Position numbers and translations under genes: made by a program
In this document: positions 13,865 through 24,591 of the stretch, piece after piece
How positions within the stretch are numbered: position 1 is the first letter of the stretch
How the letters are laid out: each line of letters begins with the position of its first letter
NCBI GenBank assembly: GCA_035610835.1
Contig: CM069449.1
Location: 43,916,768 to 43,980,767 of the forward strand
From: Ophiura sarsii
Taxonomy: Eukaryota; Echinodermata; Ophiuroidea; Amphilepidida; Ophiuridae
Direction: 5' to 3'
Length of the DNA: 64,000 nucleotides
The notes under the pieces: model-generated
Seen by the model: the letters and a program-made list of their open reading frames with translations, nothing else
What the model was told of the DNA's origin: nothing
Database searches by the model: none

Positions 13865-13881
13865 CCCCCCCCCCCCCCCCC
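13865..13881. repeat. Poly-C tract
   Basis: 17 consecutive C residues. Confidence 0.9.
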
Positions 13882-14201
13882 AGGCCTGTGCCCTCTCATC
13901 CATCATTCAAAGTTACGCTACTGGCGCAGTCTCATTTTAGTTGTCTTAAATATCATTAGTAAAACTACCAATATACATGTATATATATATACTGAGAACA
14001 ACTTTCATGAAATGTTCCTACCTAGCATGGACTTTAATTATATATTATTACTCAATTTTGACACACAAGTAAATATATAGTTTTTTTATAGCAAGTAAAT
14101 GACGTCATGCTCTAAAATCTTTGCACATGATGATGATTTTGAAACATTTTGTAGTTTTCACAATTTTCCTAACCCTTTTTTGCGGTTTTCTTTTCTCACA
14201 G

Positions 14202-14275
14202 TATGTGCTGTCAGTGTCAACCAACTCAAGATCAAGCCTCCAGATGTAAGCAGATACATTTATGAAAAGTGCTAA
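14202..14275 (+). pseudogene. Possible exon remnant 2
   Basis: TTTTCTCACAG precedes an open frame that reads CAVSVNQLKIKPPD up to a good donor-like GTAAGC at 14246. Without splicing it continues nine codons (VSRYIYEKC) to a TAA. It has the right strand and spacing to follow the 13019-13145 candidate, but the join cannot be verified and the product is unknown. Confidence 0.3.
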
Positions 14276-14739
14276 CTCCACCATGGCAGGCATGGCAGGC
14301 AGCAGAATCATTGAATGTTTTGAAGATGTGATCTGACAACATTATTCTACAGTTCTATTAGCTCCTGTAAAGCAACACTTTTTTGGTTTTGAACAAGAGG
14401 AGAAATAGGACTGACTCTTTGTGTAACATTAAAGCAGAGCTTGCATATGTTTTTCAAAAGTTGTTTGTCCAAATGCACAAAATGGATCGAGTGCTAAGAC
14501 CTACTTCATTCAGAATTGTTCTAATAAATGAGATTGAACCAGTGAAAACCAACTGTATAGCTATTACTGTTTATTTGTGATGAGCAAAATAGTATAATTT
14601 GCCATACATGTATTGTGTTCTATTCTACAACTATTGCACTCTGCCATGTTCAAATGTATATCAAGTTTTCGTTTACATGTAGGATTTGATACTGATAGCA
14701 AAGATGCCTAGCTTGCACGATTCAAACAGCTAAAACAAT

Positions 14740-14929
14740 ACCATAGTTCAGTCAGTTCCAAATTGGCGAAACCTGTTTACAACAGCGCATGAAATCATAA
14801 GAGCGTTGCGCGCAAAACGCTCGCATGGCGCGCAGTGTCGTTGTACACTTGGATTACTTTTGTGCACGGATAGATAAAAACCGAATATTTCTCGTCAATT
14901 TAGAACTGATCAAACTACAGCATTTTTAA
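14740..14929. mobile_element. MITE, AGTTCCAAATTGG family, copy 1
   Basis: Inverted ends (CATAGTTCAGTCAGTTCCAA at left, TTTAGAACTGATCAAACTA at right) flank a core with short CGCG-rich stem words (GAGCG, AAAACGCTC). The same layout is found at 53307-53529, and the two copies align through most of their length. Confidence 0.7.
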
Positions 14930-15061
14930 GACGCCTATTCTGGACTGATCCCACTTGCTGAAAGATTTGATAATTTTGTCCGGTGTTTGAATTTGCTAAA
15001 TGAAATTGTTACTAATGTGTTGATGGAATGAATGACAATATCATGCAGGCAATATTATCTA

Positions 15062-15842
15062 TAGGAGAGAAATTCATGCTGTATTTGACATAAATTTGAT
15101 ACAATGGATTTGACACACATTTGACATAGTGGAAGAGTGTGTTCTTGCAGAATTTGACACAATGGATTTGACACACATTTGACATAGTGGAAGAGCGTGT
15201 ATTCTTGCAGAATTTGACATAGATTTGACACAATTGATTTGACATAGTGGAAGAGCGTGTATTCTTGCAGAATTTGACATAAATTTGACACAATAGATTT
15301 GACACACATTTGACATAGTGGAAGAGCGTATATTCTTGCAGAATTTGACATAAATTTGACACAATCGATTTGACACACATTTGACATAGTGGAAGAGCGT
15401 GTATTCTTGCAGAATTTGACACACTTTTGACATAGTGGATGCAATGCCACAATTTGACACACTTTTGACATATGTCAAAATCATGTCAAATGAAAAGTAG
15501 TGAATTGGGACATTCATTTGACATAGTTTTGACACAGTTTTGACATAGTTAAAGGTTTGATACAATTTTGACATGATTTTGACATGATTTTGACATATGT
15601 CAAAATCATGTCAAATGAAAAGTAGTGAATTGGGACATCCATTTGACATAGTTTTGACACACATTTGACATAGTGGAACAACTAGGAGATTTGACACAAT
15701 TTTGACATAAACTAAAGATTTGACACAGTTTTGACATATGTCAAATTCATGTCAAAACTATGTCAAATGAATGTCCCAATTCACTACTTTTCATTTGACA
15801 TGATTTTGACATATGTCAAAAGTGTGTCAAATTGTGGCAAGG
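15062..15842. repeat. TTTGACA motif array with ~66-bp tandem unit and inverted arms
   Basis: The left part (15070-15440) holds five to six copies of a ~66-bp unit: TTGACACACATTTGACATAG plus GGAAGAGCGTGTATTCTTGC. The right part repeats a block containing GAAAAGTAGTGAATTGGGAC at 15495 and 15620, and again inverted at about 15765. The word TTTGACA, in both orientations, makes up most of the region. Overlapping minus-strand ORFs of 138-166 codons are artefacts of the period. Confidence 0.85.
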
Positions 15843-16126
15843 GCAATTCCCTTTTGGTACCGATTCTGTTGACATATTTAGGCGTTATTGTATGATTTCA
15901 GGTATTAAATCGATTTCTCTAAGAATGTGTTCAGCCAATATCCTTGATTCCAAAGCTACAAAATGGCAACCCATCTGCCCATTTCAATAGCGTCTTTGCA
16001 AATAATAGACAACGGATAAAGGAATCGATATACAAATGACGTTCATTGAATGGACAGTGATGCTTACTTTTGGTATATGCTATAACTAAGTTTAGGGACT
16101 GATGTTTTGTTTTGCGTAATTGGGGT

Positions 16127-16605
16127 ATTTAGCACACATTTTTAATATGCCAACAGCGGTATTCCTATCGGGGAGGACAAATACTACATGGTTACATGAA
16201 TCGCATGCTCCAACACGATGGGTATCACGGAAATTATGTTAATGAGCTACCTTTTCCTGTACCAGTAGTTTAGTGCGCGTTTAACTAAACTAGCGCACCA
16301 ACTGTATGCCCTGAATGATCACTCAACCGTGTCAGGTGCAAGCTGACGTGCGGATATTGTAGTCTTTAAAAGTACCGTGTATTTAAGGCATTCGGTCGAT
16401 ATCTATTGTAACCCATTAGGGACACAATGAATTAAATACCTGTATACAATCAACGCAGGACCACTCTAGGAACGAGATTTGCAGAGTTTAAAATCGTGTT
16501 TTGTTAAACACGTCGTTTAAAGGATAAACTCTCGTTTAAGTTAGACACGCGTTTAGTTAAACACGATTTAAAGCAAAATCCGTGTTAAGTACGAGAATAC
16601 GGCCC
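16127..16605 (-). mobile_element. GGGCCGTATTCTCGTAC-family element, copy B
   Basis: Inverted relative to copy A at 4886. It ends GTACGAGAATACGGCCC and contains GTTTAACTAAAC/CGCGT words and the CTCCAACACGATGGGTATC block. Copies A and B therefore form an inverted pair about 11 kb apart. Confidence 0.65.
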
Positions 16606-16811
16606 AATAGGTTTTCCAGACCGAACTAGAGCGGTTCTCGGGCTTCGCGGTTCGCGGGTTTTGCGGTTATCGGGTTGCATGGTTTTTGGTTGAGCGGTTT
16701 CGGTAGACATGTTTAATGTGGTTGGTACTTTAGGATCCCAGCGGAACCAGATTCGATGACTGTCACACTCACATTGTTAGCGATGTGTTGTTATAATGGA
16801 TAGTTTGATTC

Positions 16812-16975
16812 TCGAAATGTCTCTAAACATTTGATTTGAAAATTATCCATCATTTCATTCATCAAAATAATAAACAAAAATAATAAAAATAAGCTTACTT
16901 AAAAACACCTTTTCGGCTAAATCACGATTATTTAATGTAGACTTATATTGGAGATAAAATTTGAAATGCGAACAT
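16812..16975 (+). repeat. Left direct repeat flanking the 145-bp satellite
   Basis: Shares AATGTCTCTAAACATTTGAT, ATCCATCATTTCATTCATCA and GGCTAAATCACGATTATTTA with 20624-20790, in the same order and orientation. Confidence 0.8.
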
Positions 16976-19900
16976 CATTTGATACGTCAAATGTGTTGCG
17001 GTTTGATCAGTTCATTATACACATACTTTACACGTAGCTCAAAAAGTGAAATCATATCAAAAAAATCAAATCGGGACACATTTTATGGTGTCCGTCATTT
17101 TTTAGGCTAAATTGCCGGAATTTTTTTCTCCATCAAATTTGTTGCGGTTTGACCAGTTAGCTACACAGACTTTATACGTAGCTCATAAAGTGAAATCATA
17201 TCTAAAAAATCAAATCGGGAGACATTTTATGGTGTCACTCATTTTTTAGGCTAAATTGCCGGATTTGTTTTCTCCGTCAAATATGTTGCGGTTTGACCGG
17301 TTAGCTACACAGACTTTATACGTAGCTCAAAATGTGAAATCATGTCCAAAAAGTCAAATCAGGACATATTTTATGGTGTCTGTCATTTTTTAGGCTAAAT
17401 TGTCGGATTTGTTTTCTCCGTCAAATGTGTTGCAGTATGACCGGCTAGCTACACAGACTTTATATGTAGCTCAAAATGTGAAATCATATCCAAAATATGA
17501 AATCGGGACACATTTCATGGTGTCCACCATTTTTTAGGCTAAATTGCCGGAATGTTTTTTCTCCGTCAAATGTGTTGCGGTTTGACCCGTTAGCTACATA
17601 CGCAGCTCAAAAAATGAAATCATATCCAAACAATCAAATCGGGACACATTTTATGGGGTCTGTCATGTTTTAGGCTAAATTGCCGGAATTATTTTTTCTC
17701 CGTCAAATGTGTTGCAGTTTGACCCGTTAGCTACACAGACTTTATACGTAACTCAAAATGTGAAATCAAATCCAAAAAATCAAATCGGGACACATTATTA
17801 TGGTGTCCGTCATTTTTTAGGCTAAATTGCCAGATTTCTTTTTCTCCCAGTCAAATGTGTTGCGGTTTGAACCGTTAGCTACACAGACTTGATACGCAGC
17901 TCAAAATGTGAAATCATGTCCAAAAAATCAAATCAGGACACATTTTATGGTGTTTGTCATTTTTTAGGCTAAATTGTCGGATTTTTTTTCTCTCCGTCAA
18001 ATGTGTTGCAGTATGACCGGCTAGCTACACAGACTTCATACGTAGCTCAAAATGTGAAATCATATCCAAAAAATCAAATTGGGACACATTTCAAGGTGTC
18101 CGCCATTTTTTAGGCTAAATTGCCGGAATGTTTTTTTCTCCGTCAAATGTGTTGCGGTTTGACCCGTTAGCTACACAGACTTTATGCGCAGCTCAAAATG
18201 TGAAATCATGTCCAAAAAATCAAATCAGGACACATTTTATGGTGTCTGTCATTTTTAGGCTAAATTGTCTGATTTTTTTTTCTCCGTCAAATGTGTTGCA
18301 GTATGACCGGCTAGCTACACAGACTTTATACGTAACTCAAAATGTGAAATCATATCCAAAAAATCAAATCGGGACACATTTCATGGTGTCCGCCATTTTT
18401 TAGGCTAAATTGCCGGAATGTTTTTTTTCTCCGTCAAATGTGTTGCGGTTTGACCCGTTAGCTACACAGACTTGATACGCAGCTCAAAATGTGAAATCAT
18501 GTCCAAAAAATCAAATCAGGATACATTTTATGGTGTCTGTCATTTTTTAGGCTAAATTGTATGATTTTTTTTTCTCCGTCAAATGTGTTGCAGTATGACC
18601 GGCTAGCTACACAGACTTTATACATAGCTCAAAATGTGAAATCATATCCAAAAAATCAAATCAGGACACATTTTATGGTGTCTGTCATTTTTTAGGCTAA
18701 ATTGTCAGATTTTTTTCTTCTCCGTCAAATATGTTGCGGTTTGACCGGTTAGCTACACAGACTTCATACGTAGCTCAAAATGTGAAAAAAATCCAAAAAA
18801 TCAAATCGGGACACATTATTATGGTGTCCGTCATTTTTTAGGCTAAATTGCCAGATTTCTTTTTCTCCCAGTCAAATGTGTTGCGGTTTGACCCGTTAGC
18901 TACACAGACTTTATATGTAGCTCAAAAAGTGAAATCATATCCAAAAAATCAAATCGGGACACTTTTTATGGTGTCCGTCATTTTTTAGGCTAAATTGCCA
19001 GATTTTTTTTTCTCTGTCAAATGTGTTGCAGTATGACCGGCTAGCTACACAGACTTTATACGTAGCTCAAAATGTGAAATCATATCCAAAAAATCAAATC
19101 GGGACACATTTCATGGTGTCCGCCATTTTTTAGGCTAAATTGCCGGAATGTTTTTTTCTCCGTCAAATGTGTTGCGGTTTGACCCGTTAGCTACACAGAC
19201 TTGATACGCAGCTCAAAATGTGAAATCATGTCCAAAAAATCAAATCAGGACACATTTTATGGTGTTTGTCATTTTTTAGGCTAAATTGTCAGATTTTTTT
19301 CTCTCCGTCAAATGTGTTGCAGTATGACCGGCTAGCTACACAGACTTCATACGTAGCTCAAAATGTGAAATCATATCCAAAAAATCAAATTGGGACACAT
19401 TTCAAGGTGTCCGCCATTTTTTAGGCTAAATTGCCGGAATGTTTTTTTCTCCGTCAAATGTGTTGCGGTTTGACCGGTTAGCTTACACAGACTTTATACG
19501 CAGCTCAAAATGTGAAATCATGTCCAAAAAATCAAATCAGGACACATTTTATGGTGTCTGTCATTTTTTAGGCTAAATTGTCTGATTTTTTTTCTCCGTT
19601 AAATGTGTTGCAGTATGACCGGCTAGCTACACAGACTTTATACGTAACTCAAAATGTGAAATCATATCCAAAAAATCAAATCGGGACACATTTCATGGTG
19701 TCCGCCATTTTTTAGGCTAAATTGCCAGAATGTTTTTTTTCTCCGTCAAATGTGTTGCGGTTTGACCCGTTAGCTACACAGACTTGATACGCAGCTCAAA
19801 ATGTGAAATCATGTCCAAAAAATCAAATCAGGATACATTTTATGGTGTCTGTCATTTTTTAGGCTAAATTGTATGATTTTTTTTTCTCCATCAAATATGT

Positions 19901-20209
19901 TGCAGTATGACCGGCTAGCTACACAGACTTTATACATAGCTCAAAATGTGAAATCATATCCAAAAAATCAAATCAGGACACATTTTATGGTGTCTGTCAT
20001 TTTTTAGGCTAAATTGTCAGATTTTTTTCTTCTCCGTCAAATATGTTGCGGTTTGACCGGTTAGCTACACAGACTTCATACGTAGCTCAAAATGTGAAAA
20101 AAATCCCAAAAATTCAAATCGGTACACATTTTATGGTGTCCATTCATTTCTTTAGGCTAAATTGCTTGACATTTTTTTTATGCGTCAAATGTGTTGCAGT
20201 TTGACCCGT
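16976..20209 (+). repeat. 145-bp satellite array, 23 monomers, 9-mer higher-order repeat
   Basis: The monomer contains CGTCAAATGTGTTGCGGTTT, TAGCTACACAGACTTTATAC, AAATCAAATCGGGACACATT and TTTTTTAGGCTAAATTG. Counting the GTTGC landmark gives 23 copies between 16991 and 20190, a mean of 145.4 bp. Two main variants alternate (GTTGCGGTTTGACC and GTTGCAGTATGACC). Diagnostic variants recur about 1,310 bp apart: GGGACACATTTCAAGGTG near 18080 and 19390, and AAATTGTATGATTTTTTT near 18550 and 19861. That is nine monomers. Short ORFs across it are not conserved. Confidence 0.95.
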
Positions 20210-20490
20210 CCCTTATGAAAATCGCAATCAATTCTGCAACCTTGCGCAAGGTTAAATTTGGAAAAATACAACCTTGCGCAACCAGTTTGGTTGTTCTGAG
20301 AAGGTTGCGGAACCTTGAAGCAATCATCCACAACCTTTGTGCAACCTTGCGACAAACTTGTGCAACCTTACGCAACCGTGCGACAACCTGTGACAAACTT
20401 GTGCAACCTTACGCAACCGTGCGACAACCTTGTGCAACCTGGTACCACCTTGCTGCAATCACATTTTGGTGATTGCATTTTCGTAAAGGG
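20210..20490. mobile_element. 281-bp MITE inside the last satellite monomer (GCAACCTT word repeats)
   Basis: The ends CCCTTATGAAAATCGCAATC and TGATTGCATTTTCGTAAAGGG are inverted copies of each other. The interior repeats GCAACCTTGCG and TGCAACCTTACGCAACCGTG many times. It interrupts the monomer after TTTGACCCGT; the monomer resumes at ACACAGACTTTATAAG. Confidence 0.75.
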
Positions 20491-20623
20491 AATACAGTAC
20501 ACAGACTTTATAAGTAGCTCAAAATGTGAAATCATCCAAAAAATCACATCGGGACACATTTTATCATGGTATCCATCATTTTTTAGACTAAGTCGATATC
20601 CCGGGGCCCATTTTGGGACCCGA

Positions 20624-20790
20624 GATTCCCAAAATGTCTCTAAACATTTGATTCTGGAATTATCCATCATTTCATTCATCAAAATAAAAATAATAAAAAA
20701 TAATAATAAGCTTATTTAAAAAAAGAATGTCGGCTAAATCACGATTATTTAATGCACATTTAATGTGGAGATTCATTTGAAATTGATTTA
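20624..20790 (+). repeat. Right direct repeat flanking the satellite
   Basis: Counterpart of 16812-16975, with several substitutions and an A/T-rich indel. The two flanks and the satellite may form one ~3.9-kb unit. Confidence 0.8.
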
Positions 20791-23241
20791 TTTTGTATTT
20801 AATCTGTGCATTATTTTTACTCTTTCGCTAAAATGTGATTCTTCGCCGGGTATTTTCATTTTCGTAACTGATGTAAGCTCTAGTTTCGATAGATTGGTAC
20901 CAAATCTATAATTTGGGTATCGGGTAAAAGTACAATGTTGGAAGGGAATCATTTTTATGGCCCACTTGGTCCCACCGTCCATGGACTCACTCGCATTTTT
21001 GGAGACTCAAACTTGTCCTTTTATGTTCTCTTTGGAATTCATGACATTGCTATGAAACTATGAGCTAGCAAAAGTGGTTCAGAAAAGTCGCATTGGATCT
21101 TTTTATTTATGACTAGCAAGTAAACAACTGTGGTATTAATACAAAATCCTGAGAGTGGTATACGTACTAGTCTCAGACAAAATCTTCGTCGGCCATCTTA
21201 AAAAACAATAATCACATTGGTAATTTTGTTTTTCTGTGTAAGCATGTAAGGCTACCGGATTGAATTTCATCCGAATAATAGATGCATATGGGTCAAGAAA
21301 CAGGTGAGCACTCATTTTTTAAGTTAAACCTGTCCGATATGTCCGTGAAAAACCGAATTTAGACATTAATTATTATGTTAAAATTAGTCACATGATAGCC
21401 TTGTCTTTTTGGTATGGTTCCCCCTTATTCATTTGCCTGAAGAAGTACTGAAAAGGACTACGTGAGCTCATGGTATCAATGAACTCACGCCAGCCGATTT
21501 GCTTGAATTATAATTGACTATAACTATCCGCATTCATTAACGTAGGCAAATAACCTTATAAATAGCGTATAAATGACAACAAACCCCAACATATTATGCC
21601 AGTGAGAAGAATGAGAGGAAAATGATTGATGAAATACAATAAATACAAACACAATTAAAACCACATTTTAATTCCATGTAATTCGGGGTCTACTTCTTTA
21701 TGCGTAGAAACTATCGTAGGGGCGCATCACTGTACATCCTAACACATATACCTAAATGTGAAACAGAGAACGTGCCTTGGTTACGGCCCAAAAACATCTT
21801 AGTAACGCCTAATTCTGGACCTCTAAAATATGCTCATGCAGTAGGTATCAATATAATACACAACTTATCAAAATTTCCTTCAACCAACGTCCTTACTTTT
21901 CAAGATTCTTGTGCCACAAAAAATACGATAAAAAGCCACGATAAAAGGCAGTAACTGGTCCGTGATAACACAACACATACGGACAAAACCCCCTAAAAAT
22001 GGCTACAAATGGAGATGATCAGAATCATGCTACCAAACACAGTATTCGAGACTTGTAGTCATCTCATAATAAAAAGCGCTCCTAAGCGGGCAATTTATGT
22101 CATGTGGGCGGTAGTGTATTGTCAGCATAACAAACATATCCTTTATTCCTTTACGGGGTTTTGCAATACACATAAGGTCACGTTTTTTTACCTCGGCACC
22201 CATAAAAGGTGGTTTTGTTACATTCTAATAAAAATTTTGTACTTAGGCTATTGTATTTATGTAACCCTCTACGCGATTGACTTGTGTTTGGACTTATTTT
22301 AAAGGCAATTTAATCCCCTTTAATAATCTGAAGAGAGAAAAAATCCATCACCTTTGATTAAATTAATACAGCTCGTTAAAGCATAATTAGTCAGGGTGGT
22401 TGAGGAAGTGGAGGAGGAGGAAGTGGAGGAAGAGGAGGAGATAATTGTTAATGGGTGAAAATGGACCGTTTTCCTGTAATAGAGCATTCTAATTCTTAGT
22501 ATTATGTCAGTTTAGTTGTAAATGATGCAACAATGCTTTACATCATTTACTTAAAGTGTCAATTAAGCTAATTAACTAATTTTCAAATCTGATTAACGAA
22601 GTAGGATGAACCATGTGCACATAGTCACAAATCCGTTTTTGTCAATGTTTCAAATTTTTCCTTGCAGGAAAATTGGAAAGAGTTATCAAGGCTTTGATTT
22701 TAATGTAAAAGCAATGAGCTCTAATTTGTTTTTGCATAATTTAGTTATCTTTTCCATTATCTAAAATTTCGTATTTTTACCACCCTGTATATATATTTCC
22801 TAATAAGCTGAACAATTAATTTTGTATATGGCTGGATCGGTAATTTACTCAATTACAGCAAAAACATTTCTAGCCTTTGAATAGGTCCTGCATTTTTATA
22901 CAAAGAAGGAAAAAAAAGAAAATTATCATTTTGTATACAATTTTAATTGTTATACCCTGTATATTGTTTAGGTCACCCTGTATATTTGATTTTGAGTTAC
23001 CATATTTTCAATCCTTAGATTATAAGCTTTCCAAATATATATGGTTTCATACACTTTAGATGTAAACACATGTTGATATGTTCTTCTGAAACTGCGAAAG
23101 GAGGTATATTTCATGAAATAGACTCATGTAACACAAATGTAGCCCAGGTTAAAAAACACGACCATAACGCAATATCATGAGACATTTGGCCAAACACGGT
23201 AGAGATCGCATAAAGTGATACAAGAGGAAACTAAATAATTT
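20791..23241. other. Non-coding; scattered short signals
   Basis: No gene supported. A polypurine tract of GGA/AGG triplets lies at 22395-22441. CCTAAGCGGGCAATTTATGT at 22080 is shared exactly with about 38592. Three ACCCTGTATAT fragments (22783-22990) resemble mariner ends. A CCTGAAGAAG sequence at about 21440 resembles the start of the ribozyme-like motifs listed elsewhere. Confidence 0.4.
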
Positions 23242-23519
23242 AAATATATAAAATATAAAGCAGTTTACCAACCCACAGTGTTTATATTTTGACAATAACA
23301 ACAAATAATATTAACAAACACCGGTGAATGTCCCAACCAAAAATAAGCAAAGACATGCACCGGCGGGGGACTTGAACCCCGGTCTCCTGAACTCTAGGCA
23401 GGCGCCTTAACCACTAGGCCACCGGTCCTCGCCGGTGAATGTCCCTTTACTTGCTTATGTTTCGTTGGGAAATTCACCGATGTTTGTTGTGGGTTGGTAT
23501 AATGCTTTATATTATATAT
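23242..23519. mobile_element. Inverted-repeat element carrying a tRNA-like sequence
   Basis: The left arm (ATAAAGCAGTTTACCAACCC, then AACAAACACCGGTGAATGTC) pairs with the right arm (GGGAAATTCACCGATGTTTG, then GTGGGTTGGTATAATGCTTT). A ~40-bp AT-rich stretch is extra in the left arm. The tRNA-like sequence at 23357-23428 is the central cargo. Confidence 0.7.
23357..23428 (-). tRNA. tRNA-like sequence (probable pseudogene)
   Basis: On the minus strand the acceptor arms GGACCGG and CCGGTGC pair at six of seven positions. A box A (TGGCCTAGTGG) is followed by a D-arm and an anticodon arm CCTGC-CTAGAGT-TCAGG, whose loop centre would read AGA. The T-arm CGGGG-TTCAAGT-CCCCC carries an extra C. AGA would mean serine, but the long variable arm of tRNA-Ser is missing. 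It is best taken as a tRNA-derived sequence. Confidence 0.55.
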
Positions 23520-23751
23520 AACAAATTGTAAGCAAATAACCTACATAAAATGACATGACCGACGCGATGTTGTCCCGTCAATTACCAGCACTGACCTTAT
23601 GCTCATGAATACATACATTACACTCTGCGTCCTCAATTTTGATCATATCGGGAATTTCTACAGTTTTGCAATTATATTACGGTTAAATAATAAATAACAA
23701 AAAGATTCAGAAATATTAGCCCTTGTTATACTAAAAACATGTATTACATTA

Positions 23752-24588
23752 GGGACCGTTCATTATTTATGGTGGAGGGGGGGGGGGGCAAATTCGAGAC
23801 TTGTATGTTAAAATTACCTAACCCCCCTACATCTGAAACTGAAAATTACATGACCCCCCTGCTAACCAGTAGCTTTTTACACAACCCCCCCCCCCCTCCC
23901 TCCCCGAAAAAAATCAACTTGTCACATACTTAAGGGGCTGTCTTTACCTTTGGAATTTTGCTATCTGAACGACCAATAATGTTATGATGCCTCTACTTTT
24001 TATTGTGTTGAATTAGTAATGGCGAGCGTAGCGAGCTGGAATTTTTTTCTTCATGTATACATTTTGGGTGGATTTGTGAGTCTTTTTAACCCGAACAAGT
24101 TAGAACATTCTGAGCAGAAACGTATAATCCAGTGAAACGTTCTACTTGGTGAGCATTGGTGCAAAGCTGAGATGAGGTGAAAAGCATGCAATAGATCACA
24201 TTTTTAAATCATGAAATTGGAGTTTGTAACATTATACACCCTGTGGCTCTAATGATTATATAGATGTTTTTCCACCATATCGTTGATTTGCTGTCCAGAA
24301 GTCGTCTCATAGTAAAAGTTTTTGAAGTAGATAGGTTTTAAGAAAATATGCGCGAAGCGCAGAAAAAATGGCATTTACACTCCAAAATAGCCTCTAAAAT
24401 CACTCCAGTCACCACCATTTTTATAGTTTAAACAAATTTACACACCCCCCCCTGTTTAATAATAAAAAGTTACATAACCCCCCTCCCCCCCTATTTCAAC
24501 ATATGAAAGTTATATGACCCCCCCCCCACACCCCCCCCCCCCCCCTATAGTCCCCCCCCCCCCTCCACCATTAATAATGAACGGTCCC
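23752..24588. mobile_element. Harbinger-like non-autonomous element, TTA duplication
   Basis: Ends GGGACCGTTCATTATT and its complement form ~30-bp inverted repeats (GGTGGAGGGGG inside). Flanking TTA at 23749-23751 and 24589-24591 is a 3-bp target duplication, as made by PIF/Harbinger transposases. The subterminal parts hold long G or C runs. No transposase is present. Confidence 0.8.
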
Positions 24589-24591
24589 TTA

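Noticed and set aside
15012..15574. Three overlapping minus-strand ORFs of 138-166 codons
   Set aside because: All come from the 66-bp TTTGACA tandem array. The repeat period is a multiple of three, and the peptides are frame-shifted versions of the same CQICVKF-type repeat.
18128..20719. ORFs in the satellite and the GCAACCTT element
   Set aside because: Monomer-derived frames that are not maintained across copies.
16812..20790. LTR retrotransposon with 165-bp LTRs
   Set aside because: The flanking direct repeats lack clear TG...CA ends, a primer-binding site or any gag-pol sequence. The interior is satellite.
23357..23428. Functional tRNA-Ser(AGA)
   Set aside because: Serine tRNAs need a long variable arm, which is absent, and the T-arm has an extra base.
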